Positions 22,254 through 30,109 of a stretch of DNA of 42,071 nucleotides are shown one piece after another. The notes beneath the pieces were generated by a model. That model saw only the letters and a program-made list of their open reading frames with translations, had not been told where the DNA came from and did no database searches. Both the position numbers and the translations under genes were made by a program. The first letter of the stretch is position 1. Each line of letters begins with the position of its first letter. The DNA comes from Actinomycetes bacterium (GTDB lineage Bacteria > Actinomycetota > Actinomycetes > Mycobacteriales > Micromonosporaceae). The stretch is from the NCBI GenBank assembly GCA_023402505.1, contig JAEYGD010000373.1, positions 1 to 42,071 of the forward strand. Reading direction: 5' to 3'.

Positions 22254-23606
22254 TCACCAGGAGCAGGTGGCGGCGAGCTGGGAGGTCAGGCGGGCACGGT
22301 GCTCGGCGATCGCCTCGCCGTAGACGTTCAGCAGGCCGGACACCGTACGGTCCCAGGAGAAGTTCGCGGCGTGCGCCCGCGCGCCCCGGGCCAGCGTCGC
22401 CCGGAGCGCGGCGTCGGGCAGCAGGCGGGCCAGCGAACGGGCCCAGTCGACCGGGTCGTGGCCGTCGACGAGCACGCCGCTGACCTGGTCGCGTACCGCC
22501 GTGACGAGGCCGCCGACGGCGGCCGCCACGACCGGCGTACCGCAGGCCTGCGCCTCCAGCGCGACCAACCCGAAGCTCTCGTTGTACGACGGGACCGCGA
22601 CCAGGTCGGCCGCCCGGTACAGGTCGGGCAGGTCGTCGCCGGTCTGCGGCGGCAGGAAGCGCACCTGACCCGCGACGCCCAGCGAGGTGGCCAGCTCGAT
22701 CAGGGCGGTGGGCCGGTCGAGGCCGCTGCCGCTGGGGCCGCCACAGATGACGACGGTCAGCTGCCCGGCGAGCGCCGGGTCCCGCTCCCGCAGTGCGGCC
22801 ACCGCGCGGACGAGCACGTCCGGCGCCTTCAGCGGCTGGATCCGGCCGACGAACGCCACGACGTGCCCGTTCTCGGGCAGCCCCAGCCGGCGGCGGACGG
22901 CGGCCCGCGCGCGTGCCCGGTCGCCGGGGGCGGGACGGAAGCGGGCCAGGTCCACGCCCGGTTCGACCACCGCGACCCGGGTCGGATCGGCGTCGTACCG
23001 GTCCATCAGGTCGCCGGCCTCGACCTTGGTGTTGGCGACGAGCCGCTCGGCCTCGGCCACCACCTGTTCCTCGCCGATCACGCGGGCCTTGGGTTCCGGC
23101 CGGTCCCCGGCGGCGAGCTGCGCGTTCTTGACCTTGGCCAGGGTGTGCGCGGTGTGCACCAGCGGCACCCCCCAGCGTTCCTTGGCCAGCCAGCCGACCT
23201 GCCCGGACAGCCAGTAGTGCGAGTGGATCAGGTCGTAGTGCCCCGGCGGGCGGGACGCCTCGGCGCGCAGCACCCCGGCGGTGAACGCGCAGAGCTGGCC
23301 GGGCAGCTCCTCCTTGGTCAGCCCTTCCAGCGGCCCGGCGGTGATGTGCCGGACGTGCACGCCGGGCGCCATCTCGACCACCGGCGGCAGGTCGCCTGAC
23401 GTCGCCCGGGTGAAGATCTCCACCTCGACGTCCGCCTCGGCGAGCCGCCGGGCGACCTCGAGGATGTAGACGTTCATCCCGCCGGCGTCGCCGGTGCCCG
23501 GCTGGTGCAGCGGTGAGGTGTGCACGGAGAGGGTCGCGATGCGGCGGGGCCGCGGCCATGGACAGGCGCCTCGCTGACGACCGACACCGGTGTGCTGTTC
23601 CGCCAC
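22254..23606 (-). CDS. mshA: D-inositol-3-phosphate glycosyltransferase MshA (mycothiol biosynthesis)
   Basis: 450 residues, a GT-B glycosyltransferase of family 4. Key stretches: SVHTSPLHQPGTGDAGGMNVYI near the N-terminus (the MshA signature), DLIHSHYWLSGQVGWLA, VVEPGVDLARFRP, VAFVGRIQPLKAPDVLV and the donor-site VPSYNESFGLVALEAQACGTPVVAA. It joins GlcNAc from UDP-GlcNAc to 1L-myo-inositol-1-phosphate, the first committed step of mycothiol synthesis. GTG 23606 is chosen because GGGAG lies five bases upstream; GTG 23624 lacks a ribosome site. It is divergent from the SDR gene and follows YbjN, as in M. tuberculosis. Confidence 0.95.
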   Translation of the reverse strand: MAEQHTGVGRQRGACPWPRPRRIATLSVHTSPLHQPGTGDAGGMNVYILEVARRLAEADVEVEIFTRATSGDLPPVVEMAPGVHVRHITAGPLEGLTKEELPGQLCAFTAGVLRAEASRPPGHYDLIHSHYWLSGQVGWLAKERWGVPLVHTAHTLAKVKNAQLAAGDRPEPKARVIGEEQVVAEAERLVANTKVEAGDLMDRYDADPTRVAVVEPGVDLARFRPAPGDRARARAAVRRRLGLPENGHVVAFVGRIQPLKAPDVLVRAVAALRERDPALAGQLTVVICGGPSGSGLDRPTALIELATSLGVAGQVRFLPPQTGDDLPDLYRAADLVAVPSYNESFGLVALEAQACGTPVVAAAVGGLVTAVRDQVSGVLVDGHDPVDWARSLARLLPDAALRATLARGARAHAANFSWDRTVSGLLNVYGEAIAEHRARLTSQLAATCSW

Positions 23607-23776
23607 GTCCGCTCCCTCTGCCACGGTTGTTGCCGTTACGCACTACCGGCGCCTTCTCGGTCAACCTCCACGCCGGATGTCATCTTCCCGATCGGCGGTT
23701 GGTGATGCCTCCCGGCGTCTCCGGGCGTGACGGACCTCATCGACCCGCCGGTCCGGGGCGGGGTGAGAATGGGCGG

Positions 23777-24541
23777 ATGACTTCTGTCGCCGTCGTCACC
23801 GGGGCGTCCAGCGGGATCGGTGCCGCCACCGCCCGCCGGCTCGCCGCCGAGGGTTTCCACGTGCTGGCCGCCGCGAGGCGTACCGACCGGCTCGCCGGTC
23901 TGGTCAAGGACATCGAGGCCGCCGGCGGTTCGGCCACCGCGGTGGCCTGCGACGTCACCTCGGACGAGTCGGTGGCCGGCCTCGCCGCCGCGGCGGCGGC
24001 CGCACCCGGCCCGGTCACGCTGCTGGTCAACAACGCCGGGGGCGCACGCGGCCTGGACCCGGTGGAGACCGGCTCGGTCGACGACTGGCAGTGGATGTAC
24101 GACGTGAACGTGCTGGGCACGCTCCGGGTCACCCAGGCCCTGCTGCCGGCGCTGGAGTCCTCCGGGGCCGGCACCATCGTCGTCGTGTCGTCGACGGCCG
24201 GCTTCACGGTGTACGAGGGCGGTGGCGGCTACACCGCCGCCAAGCACGCGCAGACCGCGATTGCGGGCACGCTGCGCCTCGAACTGTGCGGCCGGCCGGT
24301 GCGGGTGATCGAGATCGACCCGGGCATGGTGCGGACCGACGAGTTCGCGCTGGTCCGCTTCGACGGGGACGCCGACCAGGCCGCGTCGGTCTACGCGGGG
24401 GTGCCCGAGCCGCTGGTCGCCGACGACGTGGCGGACTGCATCGCCTGGTGCGCCACCCGCCCGCACCACGTCAACGTGGACCGGCTGGTCGTCCGGCCGC
24501 TGGCACAGGCCGCACAGCACAAGGTGCACCGGGTGGCCTGA
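23777..24541 (+). CDS. Short-chain dehydrogenase/reductase (classical SDR)
   Basis: 254 residues. The NADP(H)-binding motif TGASSGIG (about 9-16), AARRTDRL after the second strand, LVNNAGGARG (NNAG motif), catalytic Ser in VVSSTAGF and YTAAKHA (YxxxK) are all present, followed by IEIDPGMVRTDEF. It is close in type to YdfG/Rv0484c oxidoreductases. Substrate unknown. ATG 23777 follows a GAGAAT box by six bases, a weak leaderless promoter. The stop overlaps the next ATG by one base (TGATG), so it is coupled to the methyltransferase. Confidence 0.92.
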   Translation: MTSVAVVTGASSGIGAATARRLAAEGFHVLAAARRTDRLAGLVKDIEAAGGSATAVACDVTSDESVAGLAAAAAAAPGPVTLLVNNAGGARGLDPVETGSVDDWQWMYDVNVLGTLRVTQALLPALESSGAGTIVVVSSTAGFTVYEGGGGYTAAKHAQTAIAGTLRLELCGRPVRVIEIDPGMVRTDEFALVRFDGDADQAASVYAGVPEPLVADDVADCIAWCATRPHHVNVDRLVVRPLAQAAQHKVHRVA

Positions 24542-25371
24542 TGACCCGGCCGGCGCGACGCCCGCTGGGTGTCGTCACCCGCGGCACGACGAACCCCAAC
24601 CGGCTGCGCCGGGTGGACAACTGGATCGTCGGGACCTGCGGGGACGCGCTGCGTGCGGCCGGGGACCCGCTGGTCGTGGACCTCGGCTACGGCGCCACCC
24701 CGGTCACGGCCGTGGAGCTGCGGTCCCGGCTGGCCGCCGCGGTCCGCGCCGACGTCCGGGTGGTCGGGCTGGAGATCGATCCGGTACGCGTCGCCGCCGC
24801 CCAGCCCGCCGCCGACCCGCCCGGCCTCACCTTCGCCCGTGGCGGATTCGAGCTGGCCGGGCTGCGTCCCGCCCTGGTCCGGGCGTTCAACGTGCTGCGC
24901 CAGTACGACGAGAGCGAGGTGCCGGCCGCCTGGGCGACGATGACCGGGGCGCTCGCCCCGGGCGGCCTGCTGGTCGAGGGGACCTGCGACGAGTTGGGCC
25001 GGCTCGGTGGTTGGGTGCTGCTCGACCGGGCGGGCCCGCGCTCGCTCACGTTGAGCGCGAAACTGACGACCCTGGAGAGCCCCGCGCAGCTCGCCGAGCG
25101 GTTGCCCAAGGCCCTGATCCACCGCAACGTGCCCGGCGAGCCGGTCCACGCACTGCTGAAGGCGCTGGAGGACGCCTGGCAGGCCGCCGCCGTCTACGCC
25201 CCGTACGGCCCTCGCCAGCGCTGGCTGCGAGCGGTGGCCGCGGTCCGCGAGTCGGGCTGGCCCGTCGCCGGTCGCCCGCACAACTGGCGGCACGGCCTAC
25301 TGACCGTCCCCTGGCCCACCGTCGCCCCCACCCCCACCCCACCCCCACCCGCCCCCGCCCGCTCGCGCTGA
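24541..25371 (+). CDS. Class I SAM-dependent methyltransferase-like protein
   Basis: 276 residues. Motif I VVDLGYGATPVTAVEL (about 42-57), an acidic end of strand 2 (VVGLEIDPVRV) and a motif-III-like TGALAPGGLLVEGTCDE indicate a Rossmann-fold methyltransferase. Substrate unknown; GYGATP deviates from the usual GxGxG. A conserved N-terminus TRGTTNPNRLRRVDNW precedes the fold. The last 20 residues are Pro/Thr repeats encoded by a C-rich tract that runs directly into the terminator hairpin. It is translationally coupled to the SDR by TGATG. Both sit between mshA and murB; a link to mycothiol or the cell wall is only suggested by place. Confidence 0.82.
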   Translation: MTRPARRPLGVVTRGTTNPNRLRRVDNWIVGTCGDALRAAGDPLVVDLGYGATPVTAVELRSRLAAAVRADVRVVGLEIDPVRVAAAQPAADPPGLTFARGGFELAGLRPALVRAFNVLRQYDESEVPAAWATMTGALAPGGLLVEGTCDELGRLGGWVLLDRAGPRSLTLSAKLTTLESPAQLAERLPKALIHRNVPGEPVHALLKALEDAWQAAAVYAPYGPRQRWLRAVAAVRESGWPVAGRPHNWRHGLLTVPWPTVAPTPTPPPPAPARSR

Positions 25372-25422
25372 TCATGAAGTTAGCGGGTGAGTTGATCTTC
25401 AAAACACCCAATAACTTCATGA
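25372..25422. terminator. Bidirectional terminator between methyltransferase and murB
   Basis: Arms 25372-25389 and 25405-25422 pair over 18 bp with two mismatches, around a 15-base loop (AGTTGATCTTCAAAA). Unusually AT-rich for this genome. It begins right at the methyltransferase stop and ends 23 bases from the murB stop, so it can serve both genes. A C-rich tract precedes it on the plus strand. Confidence 0.75.
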
Positions 25423-25445
25423 CCAACGGGGGCACGGCAGGCGGG

Positions 25446-26540
25446 TCAGAGGGTGCAGTTGACCAGGACCGGTTCGGGGTGGAGGGTCACGCCGAAGCGA
25501 GCTTCGACGCCCTGGCGGATCTCCCTCGCCAGGGCGACCAGATCCTCGGTCCGCGCGGTGCCGCTGCGGTGGGTCAGAGCCAGGGTGTGCTTGGTGGAGA
25601 TGGTCACCGCGCCCCCGGGGCCGGGATGGCCCTTGCCGAAGCCGGCCCTGTCGATCAGCCACGCAGCGCTCACCTTCACCGTGCCGTCCGCGCCCGGCCA
25701 GGACGGCGGCTCGCCGACGTCGGCCGCCCGCTCCCGCAGGTGCTCGTACGCGGCCCGGTCCAGCACCGGGTTCGTGAAGAACGAGCCGACCGACCAGGTG
25801 TCCGGATCGGCGGCGTCGAGGACCATGCCCTTACCGGCCCGCAGTCGCAGAACGGTGGCGCGGGCGTCGGCCAGCGGCACCCGGTCGCCGACCTCCACGC
25901 CGAGCGCCCGGGCGAGTTCCGCGTACCGGACCGGGCCGGACAGCGGCGACCGGGCCAACCGGAAGTCGACCGACAGCACCACCCAACGGTCGCTGTACTT
26001 GAAGATGCTGGACCGGTACATGAAGCCGCAGTCGGCGGCGGTGATCACGTCGGTGGTGCCGGCCACCCGGTCGTAGACCCGTACGCCGGTGATGGTCTCC
26101 GCGACCTCCTGCCCGTACGCGCCGACGTTCTGGATCGGGGTGGCGCCGGTGGAGCCGGGAATCCCGGAGAGGCACTCCAGGCCGGACCAGTTGTTGGCGA
26201 CGGTGGTGGCGACCAGCTCGTCCCAGGGCTCGCCGGCCTCGACGCGTACGGTGACGGTGTCGGCGTCCTCGGCGACCACCTGGAGGCCCCGCGAGCGGAC
26301 CAGCACCACGGTGCCCGGGAAACCCGCGTCACCGATCACCACGTTGCTGCCCCCGGCGAGGATCAGGATCTTCTCGCCCCGCTCCCCCGCCTCGCGCACG
26401 CTGCGGACGATCTCGTCGGCGGTGGTGGCGGTGACCACCCGGGTGGCCACCCCACCCAGGCGCAATGTCGTGTATCGCGCCAGGTGGCACAGGGCGTCGG
26501 GTTGGGTACCGGTTGTCGACCGGGTGTGGACGTCTGACAC
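25446..26540 (-). CDS. murB: UDP-N-acetylenolpyruvoylglucosamine reductase MurB
   Basis: 364 residues. FAD-binding segments ARYTTLRLGG, ILAGGSNVVIGD and LECLSGIPGSTGATPIQNVGAYGQE are clear. The catalytic serine lies in TWSVGSFFTNPVL, then VSAAWLIDRAGFGKG, and the C-terminal Glu in HPEPVLVNC. It reduces enolpyruvyl-UDP-GlcNAc to UDP-MurNAc in peptidoglycan synthesis (type I MurB). GTG 26540 is chosen because the family starts here and a TAGGGT box ends seven bases upstream; the longer ORF crosses that promoter. It is divergent from the maleylpyruvate-isomerase-like gene, and the two -10 boxes overlap. Confidence 0.94.
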   Translation of the reverse strand: MSDVHTRSTTGTQPDALCHLARYTTLRLGGVATRVVTATTADEIVRSVREAGERGEKILILAGGSNVVIGDAGFPGTVVLVRSRGLQVVAEDADTVTVRVEAGEPWDELVATTVANNWSGLECLSGIPGSTGATPIQNVGAYGQEVAETITGVRVYDRVAGTTDVITAADCGFMYRSSIFKYSDRWVVLSVDFRLARSPLSGPVRYAELARALGVEVGDRVPLADARATVLRLRAGKGMVLDAADPDTWSVGSFFTNPVLDRAAYEHLRERAADVGEPPSWPGADGTVKVSAAWLIDRAGFGKGHPGPGGAVTISTKHTLALTHRSGTARTEDLVALAREIRQGVEARFGVTLHPEPVLVNCTL

Positions 26541-26547
26541 GTCCCTC

Positions 26548-26557
26548 ACCCTAGGCT
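26548..26557. promoter_or_regulatory. Overlapping divergent -10 boxes of murB and the MDMPI-like gene
   Basis: On the minus strand TAGGGT (26548-26553) stands seven bases before murB GTG 26540. On the plus strand TAGGCT (26552-26557) points to the MDMPI-like gene, whose leader then carries the GGGAGG site at 26600. The two boxes share the bases TA, so RNA polymerase can open only one at a time. Confidence 0.55.
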
Positions 26558-26610
26558 GAGAGGTAGCCGGGGCGCCCAGTGGTGGCCCGGTCACCCCCGG
26601 GAGGATGGCG

Positions 26611-27372
26611 ATGAGCAGAATGCACGGCACGAAGGACTTCTGGATCGGTGCGCTCCGCACGGAGGGCCCGGCGTTCGCCGCCGCGGTCGCCGAGGCGCCT
26701 CCCGAGACACCGGTGCTGTCGTGTCCCGGCTGGACGGTGACCGACCTGACCCGGCACCTCGCCGGAATCTACCGCTGGGTGCACGGGGTCGCGGCGGCGA
26801 ACGCCACCACCGCTCCGCCGGGCGGCTCCCGACCGGTCGAGCCGGGCCCGGGCGAGACCGCGCTGGGGCTCTGGCAGCGGGCGTACGACGAGCTGATGGC
26901 CCTCTTCGACCGGTTGGACCCGGAGGCCCCGGCGTGGAACTGGGCCCCGCAGCCCAAGCGGGCGGGTTTCTGGCCCCGCCGGATGGCGCACGAGACGGCG
27001 GTGCACCGCTGGGACGCCCAGCTCGCCATCGCCGCCGGTGAGCCGATCGAGGCGAAGCTCGCGGCCGACGGCGTGAGCGAGGTGCTGGACACCTGGCTGC
27101 CGGCCGGGCGGCGCCAGGCGGGTGGCCCGTGGCACGGAGTGGTGCAGCTGTCGGCGCCGGACGCCGCGCAGGAGTGGTTCCTGCGGCTACGCGGCGAGGG
27201 CGTCGCCCTGCTGGACACCGCGACGATCTTCGACCACGACGACCACCACGCCCGGGTCCAGGTCAGCGGCACCGCCAGCGACCTGCTGCTCGCACTGTGG
27301 GGCCGGGTCAGCTTCGACACCCTGGACGTCGCCGGCGACCGAACCCTCCTGACCGGCCTCCGCGCCCGCTGA
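26611..27372 (+). CDS. Maleylpyruvate isomerase family mycothiol-dependent enzyme (DinB-like fold)
   Basis: 253 residues. The N-terminal MDMPI_N four-helix domain has PGWTVTDLTRHLAGIYRW and RMAHETAVHRWDAQLAI, whose histidines and glutamate are the usual metal ligands. The C-terminal domain covers about 165-253 (LRLRGEGVALLD, GTASDLLLALWGRVSFDTL). Members use mycothiol as cofactor or act as thiol transferases; the substrate here is unknown. ATG 26611 is preferred because GGGAGG lies six bases before it; ATG 26605 overlaps that site. Proximity to mshA fits mycothiol use. A C-rich tract and the 27434-27487 hairpin follow. Confidence 0.85.
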   Translation: MSRMHGTKDFWIGALRTEGPAFAAAVAEAPPETPVLSCPGWTVTDLTRHLAGIYRWVHGVAAANATTAPPGGSRPVEPGPGETALGLWQRAYDELMALFDRLDPEAPAWNWAPQPKRAGFWPRRMAHETAVHRWDAQLAIAAGEPIEAKLAADGVSEVLDTWLPAGRRQAGGPWHGVVQLSAPDAAQEWFLRLRGEGVALLDTATIFDHDDHHARVQVSGTASDLLLALWGRVSFDTLDVAGDRTLLTGLRAR

Positions 27373-27433
27373 CCCACCCCACCCCACCCTGCCCCCACCC
27401 CACCCCCTCACCCCCCCGCCCCAGCAGCGCGCA

Positions 27434-27487
27434 CTTACACGGAAAGAGTGGCTATTCGGCCGCGAATAGCCACTCTTTCCCTGTAAG
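27434..27487. terminator. 25-bp-stem hairpin between MDMPI-like gene and ceb-like operon
   Basis: Arms 27434-27458 and 27463-27487 pair with a single mismatch around the loop GCCG. The stem includes GGAAAGAGTGGCTATTCG and its complement. A C-rich tract precedes it on the plus strand, and on the minus strand too. Acts most likely as a strong terminator of the upstream gene. Confidence 0.75.
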
Positions 27488-27556
27488 AGGGCCACAGCGG
27501 GGGTGGGGGTGACGGGTGGGCGGCGGGAGCGGGGGTGGGGTTCTCGCAGGGGTGCG

Positions 27557-27570
27557 AGAGAGCGCTCTCT
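27557..27570. promoter_or_regulatory. LacI/CebR-type operator 1 (AGAGAGCGCTCTCT)
   Basis: Perfect 14-bp palindrome with the CG-centred core of LacI-family sites. It abuts the -35 element (TTGACA at 27570). Center to operator 2 is 46 bp. Confidence 0.8.
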
Positions 27571-27598
27571 TGACATCGGCGGTCGAGCGGGTGAGGCT
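27570..27598 (+). promoter_or_regulatory. Promoter of the beta-glucoside operon
   Basis: TTGACA at 27570-27575 and GAGGCT at 27593-27598 with 17-bp spacing. The consensus -35 with a poor -10 leaves about 64 bases of leader before ATG 27662. It is bracketed by operators 1 and 2. Confidence 0.65.
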
Positions 27599-27603
27599 TC
27601 TGT

Positions 27604-27615
27604 GAGAGCGCTCTC
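27604..27615. promoter_or_regulatory. LacI/CebR-type operator 2 (GAGAGCGCTCTC)
   Basis: Perfect 12-bp palindrome just after the -10 element, over the expected transcription start. Repressor bound here would block initiation; paired with operator 1, it could trap the promoter between two dimers. Confidence 0.8.
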
Positions 27616-27661
27616 TCAGATTCACCCACCACCCGTCCCGACCTGAGAGGGGTCCGAGAAC

Positions 27662-28969
27662 ATGGGTGCCACCTCGCGCCGCCGCCTCGCGGCGGTCGCC
27701 CTCATAGCCGCCACCTCCCTGCTCGCCACCACCGCCTGCGGCGGGGGCGACGACGACGCCGGCGACGGCACGGTCACGCTGACCGTCGACGTGTTCGGCC
27801 AGTTCGGTTACGAGGAGCTGTACAAGCAGTACATGGCCGACAACCCCGGCGTGAAGATCGTCGAGCGGGGCACGGGCGGCAACCTCGACGAGTACTCGCC
27901 GAAGCTCACCCAGTGGCTCGCCGCCGGCAAGGGCGCCGGCGACGTCGTCGCGATCGAGGAGGGCCTGCTGGTCGAGTACAAGGCCAACCCGGGCAACTTC
28001 GTCAACCTGCTCGACCACGGCGCGGGTGAGTTGAAGGGCAACTTCCTGGACTGGAAGTGGAACGCCGGGCTCACCGCCGACGGCAAGCAGCTGATCGGGC
28101 TGGGCACCGACGTCGGTGGCATGGCGATCTGCTACCGCACGGACCTGTTCGCCAAGGCCGGCCTGCCGACCGAGCGGGACTCCGTGTCCGCCCTCTGGCC
28201 CACCTGGCAGGACTACATCCGGGTTGGCGAGAAGTTCGCCGCGGCCAAGACCGGCGCGTCGTTCCTGGACGCGGCCACCAACACGTTCAACACCATCGTG
28301 CTGCAGACCGCCGGCAACACGACCGGCTACCACTACTACGACACCAGCGACAACCTGGTCGTGGACAGCAACCCGGCCGTCAAGCAGGCCTGGGACACCA
28401 CGATGGACATCATCGACTCCGGGCTGTCCGGCAAGTACGGCGCGTGGTCGGAGGAGTGGGTCTCCGCCTTCAAGCAGGCCAAGTTCGCGACGATCGCCTG
28501 CCCCGCCTGGATGACCGGGGTCATCGAGGGCAACGCCGGCGCGGCGGCGAAGGGCAAGTGGGACATCGCCCGGGTGCCCGGCAACGGCGGCAACTGGGGC
28601 GGGTCGTTCCTGGCCGTGCCGAAGCAGAGCAAGCACCAGGCGGAGGCGGTCAAGCTGGCCAAGTTCCTGACCAGCGCCGAGGGGCAGATCGGGGCGTTCA
28701 AGGCCAAGGGCCCGCTGCCCTCGTCGCCGCAGGCGCTCGAGGACCCGGCCGTCGCCGGCGCCACCAACGCGTACTTCTCCGGCGCCCCGGTCGGGCAGAT
28801 CTTCGCCGCCGGCGCGAAGAGCCTGAAGCCGGTCTACATGGGCCCGAAGAACCAGGCCGTCCGCACCGAGGTGGAGAACGCCGTCCGCACCGTCGAGCTG
28901 GGCCAGCGCAGCCCCGAGCAGGGCTGGAACGACGCGGTGACGAACGCGAAGAAGGCCGCCGCCAAGTAG
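27662..28969 (+). CDS. Sugar-binding lipoprotein of ABC transporter (CebE-like)
   Basis: 435 residues. Signal peptide with LLATTAC (Cys26) as lipobox, then an acidic linker and the extracellular solute-binding family 1 fold: LTVDVFGQFGYEELYKQYMADNPG, AAGKGAGDVVAIEEG, GTDVGGMAICYRTDLFAKAG, NWGGSFLAVPKQSKHQAEAVKLAKFL. It delivers a beta-linked disaccharide or oligosaccharide (cellobiose is the likeliest) to the two permeases. It is the first gene behind the GAGAGCGCTCTC-bracketed promoter. The ribosome site GAGAGGGG lies about 10 bases before ATG 27662. Confidence 0.9.
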   Translation: MGATSRRRLAAVALIAATSLLATTACGGGDDDAGDGTVTLTVDVFGQFGYEELYKQYMADNPGVKIVERGTGGNLDEYSPKLTQWLAAGKGAGDVVAIEEGLLVEYKANPGNFVNLLDHGAGELKGNFLDWKWNAGLTADGKQLIGLGTDVGGMAICYRTDLFAKAGLPTERDSVSALWPTWQDYIRVGEKFAAAKTGASFLDAATNTFNTIVLQTAGNTTGYHYYDTSDNLVVDSNPAVKQAWDTTMDIIDSGLSGKYGAWSEEWVSAFKQAKFATIACPAWMTGVIEGNAGAAAKGKWDIARVPGNGGNWGGSFLAVPKQSKHQAEAVKLAKFLTSAEGQIGAFKAKGPLPSSPQALEDPAVAGATNAYFSGAPVGQIFAAGAKSLKPVYMGPKNQAVRTEVENAVRTVELGQRSPEQGWNDAVTNAKKAAAK

Positions 28970-29125
28970 TACGCCCACCACGCCCCGACCGCGCCCCCAC
29001 CCCGCGCCCTCTCGTCGAGACGGAACCGTGAATCGGAGCTCGATCCGACCGGACCTGGACCGGCGGGGCGGGCCCGGGGCGGCGGGGGCGCGGGACCGGG
29101 GTGCGGGCACGAAAGGAGTTCGGGC

Positions 29126-30109
29126 ATGAGCGTGCAGCTTGACGCCCGGCCGCCCGTGGCGGCACCACCAGGGCGGCCCCGGCGGTCCCACCGGCTCAGC
29201 CGGATCGACACGCGCTGGTCGCCCTACCTGCTCATCGCCCCGTTCTTCCTGCTGTTCGCGGTCTTCGGGGCGTACCCGCTGGTGTACACGCTCTGGGTCT
29301 CCCTGCACGAGTGGGACCTGCTCGGCACCGACCCGGCCTTCGTCGGGGCGGAGAACTACACCAACCTGCTGGCCGACGCGGACTTCTGGCACGCGGTGGT
29401 CAACACGCTCGGCATCTTCGTCATCTCCACCGTCCCGCAGCTGCTCGCCGCCCTGTGGCTGGCGAACCTGCTCAACCGGCAGCTGCGCGCCCGGACCGGC
29501 TGGCGGATGGCGGTGCTGGTCCCGAACGTGACGTCCACGGCCGCCGTGGCGATCGTGTTCGGGGTGCTCTTCGGCCGCGAGTTCGGCATGGTCAACTGGG
29601 CGCTCGACCTGGTGGGCGTCGACGCGGTCGACTGGAAGTCCAACCGTTTCGCGTCCTGGGTCGCGATCTCCACCATGGTGGACTGGCGGTGGACCGGCTA
29701 CAACGCGTTGATCTTCCTGGCCGCGATGCAGGCCATCCCCCGCGACCTGTACGAGTCGGCGGCGATCGACGGGGCGAACCGGGCCCGGCAGTTCTGGTCG
29801 ATCACCGTGCCGCTGCTCAAGCCGACGATCATCTTCGCCGTCATCATCTCCACCATCGGCGGTCTCCAGCTCTTCACCGAGCCGCGCCTCTTCCACTCCG
29901 GCACCAACCCGATCCGGGGCGGGCCGCTGCGGGAGTCGCAGACGGTGACCATGTACATGTTCGAGAACGCGTTCGCCCCGCACTACAACTTCGGGTACGG
30001 CTCGGCGGTGGCGTGGCTGCTCTTCGCGCTCATCGCGGTCGTGGCGGCGGTCAACGTGCTGATCATCCGGCGGCTGGGCACCGGCGCCGGGAAGGGAGGC
30101 CGGGGATGA
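29126..30109 (+). CDS. Sugar ABC transporter permease, MalF type (CebF-like)
   Basis: 327 residues with six membrane segments (first LLIAPFFLLFAVFGAYPLVYTLW). The EAA loop that contacts the ATPase reads LYESAAIDGANRARQFWSITVPLLKP (starting near residue 208). AAGGAG lies seven bases before ATG 29126. It partners 30106-30939, and the shared stop/start (ATGA) keeps both permeases equimolar. The 156-bp gap after the binding-protein gene is GC-rich and could hold a stem that lowers permease expression against the binding protein; this was not computed. Confidence 0.92.
   Translation: MSVQLDARPPVAAPPGRPRRSHRLSRIDTRWSPYLLIAPFFLLFAVFGAYPLVYTLWVSLHEWDLLGTDPAFVGAENYTNLLADADFWHAVVNTLGIFVISTVPQLLAALWLANLLNRQLRARTGWRMAVLVPNVTSTAAVAIVFGVLFGREFGMVNWALDLVGVDAVDWKSNRFASWVAISTMVDWRWTGYNALIFLAAMQAIPRDLYESAAIDGANRARQFWSITVPLLKPTIIFAVIISTIGGLQLFTEPRLFHSGTNPIRGGPLRESQTVTMYMFENAFAPHYNFGYGSAVAWLLFALIAVVAAVNVLIIRRLGTGAGKGGRG

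Noticed and set aside
26541..26660. Longer N-terminus for MurB
   Set aside because: The added residues would cross the TAGGGT promoter box and the divergent promoter region, and they do not resemble MurB.
27452..29983. 843-codon open frame antisense to the binding-protein and permease genes
   Set aside because: It is a shadow of GC-rich codon bias: Gly/Arg/His/Asp-rich without any domain, and the opposite strand encodes unmistakable transporter proteins.
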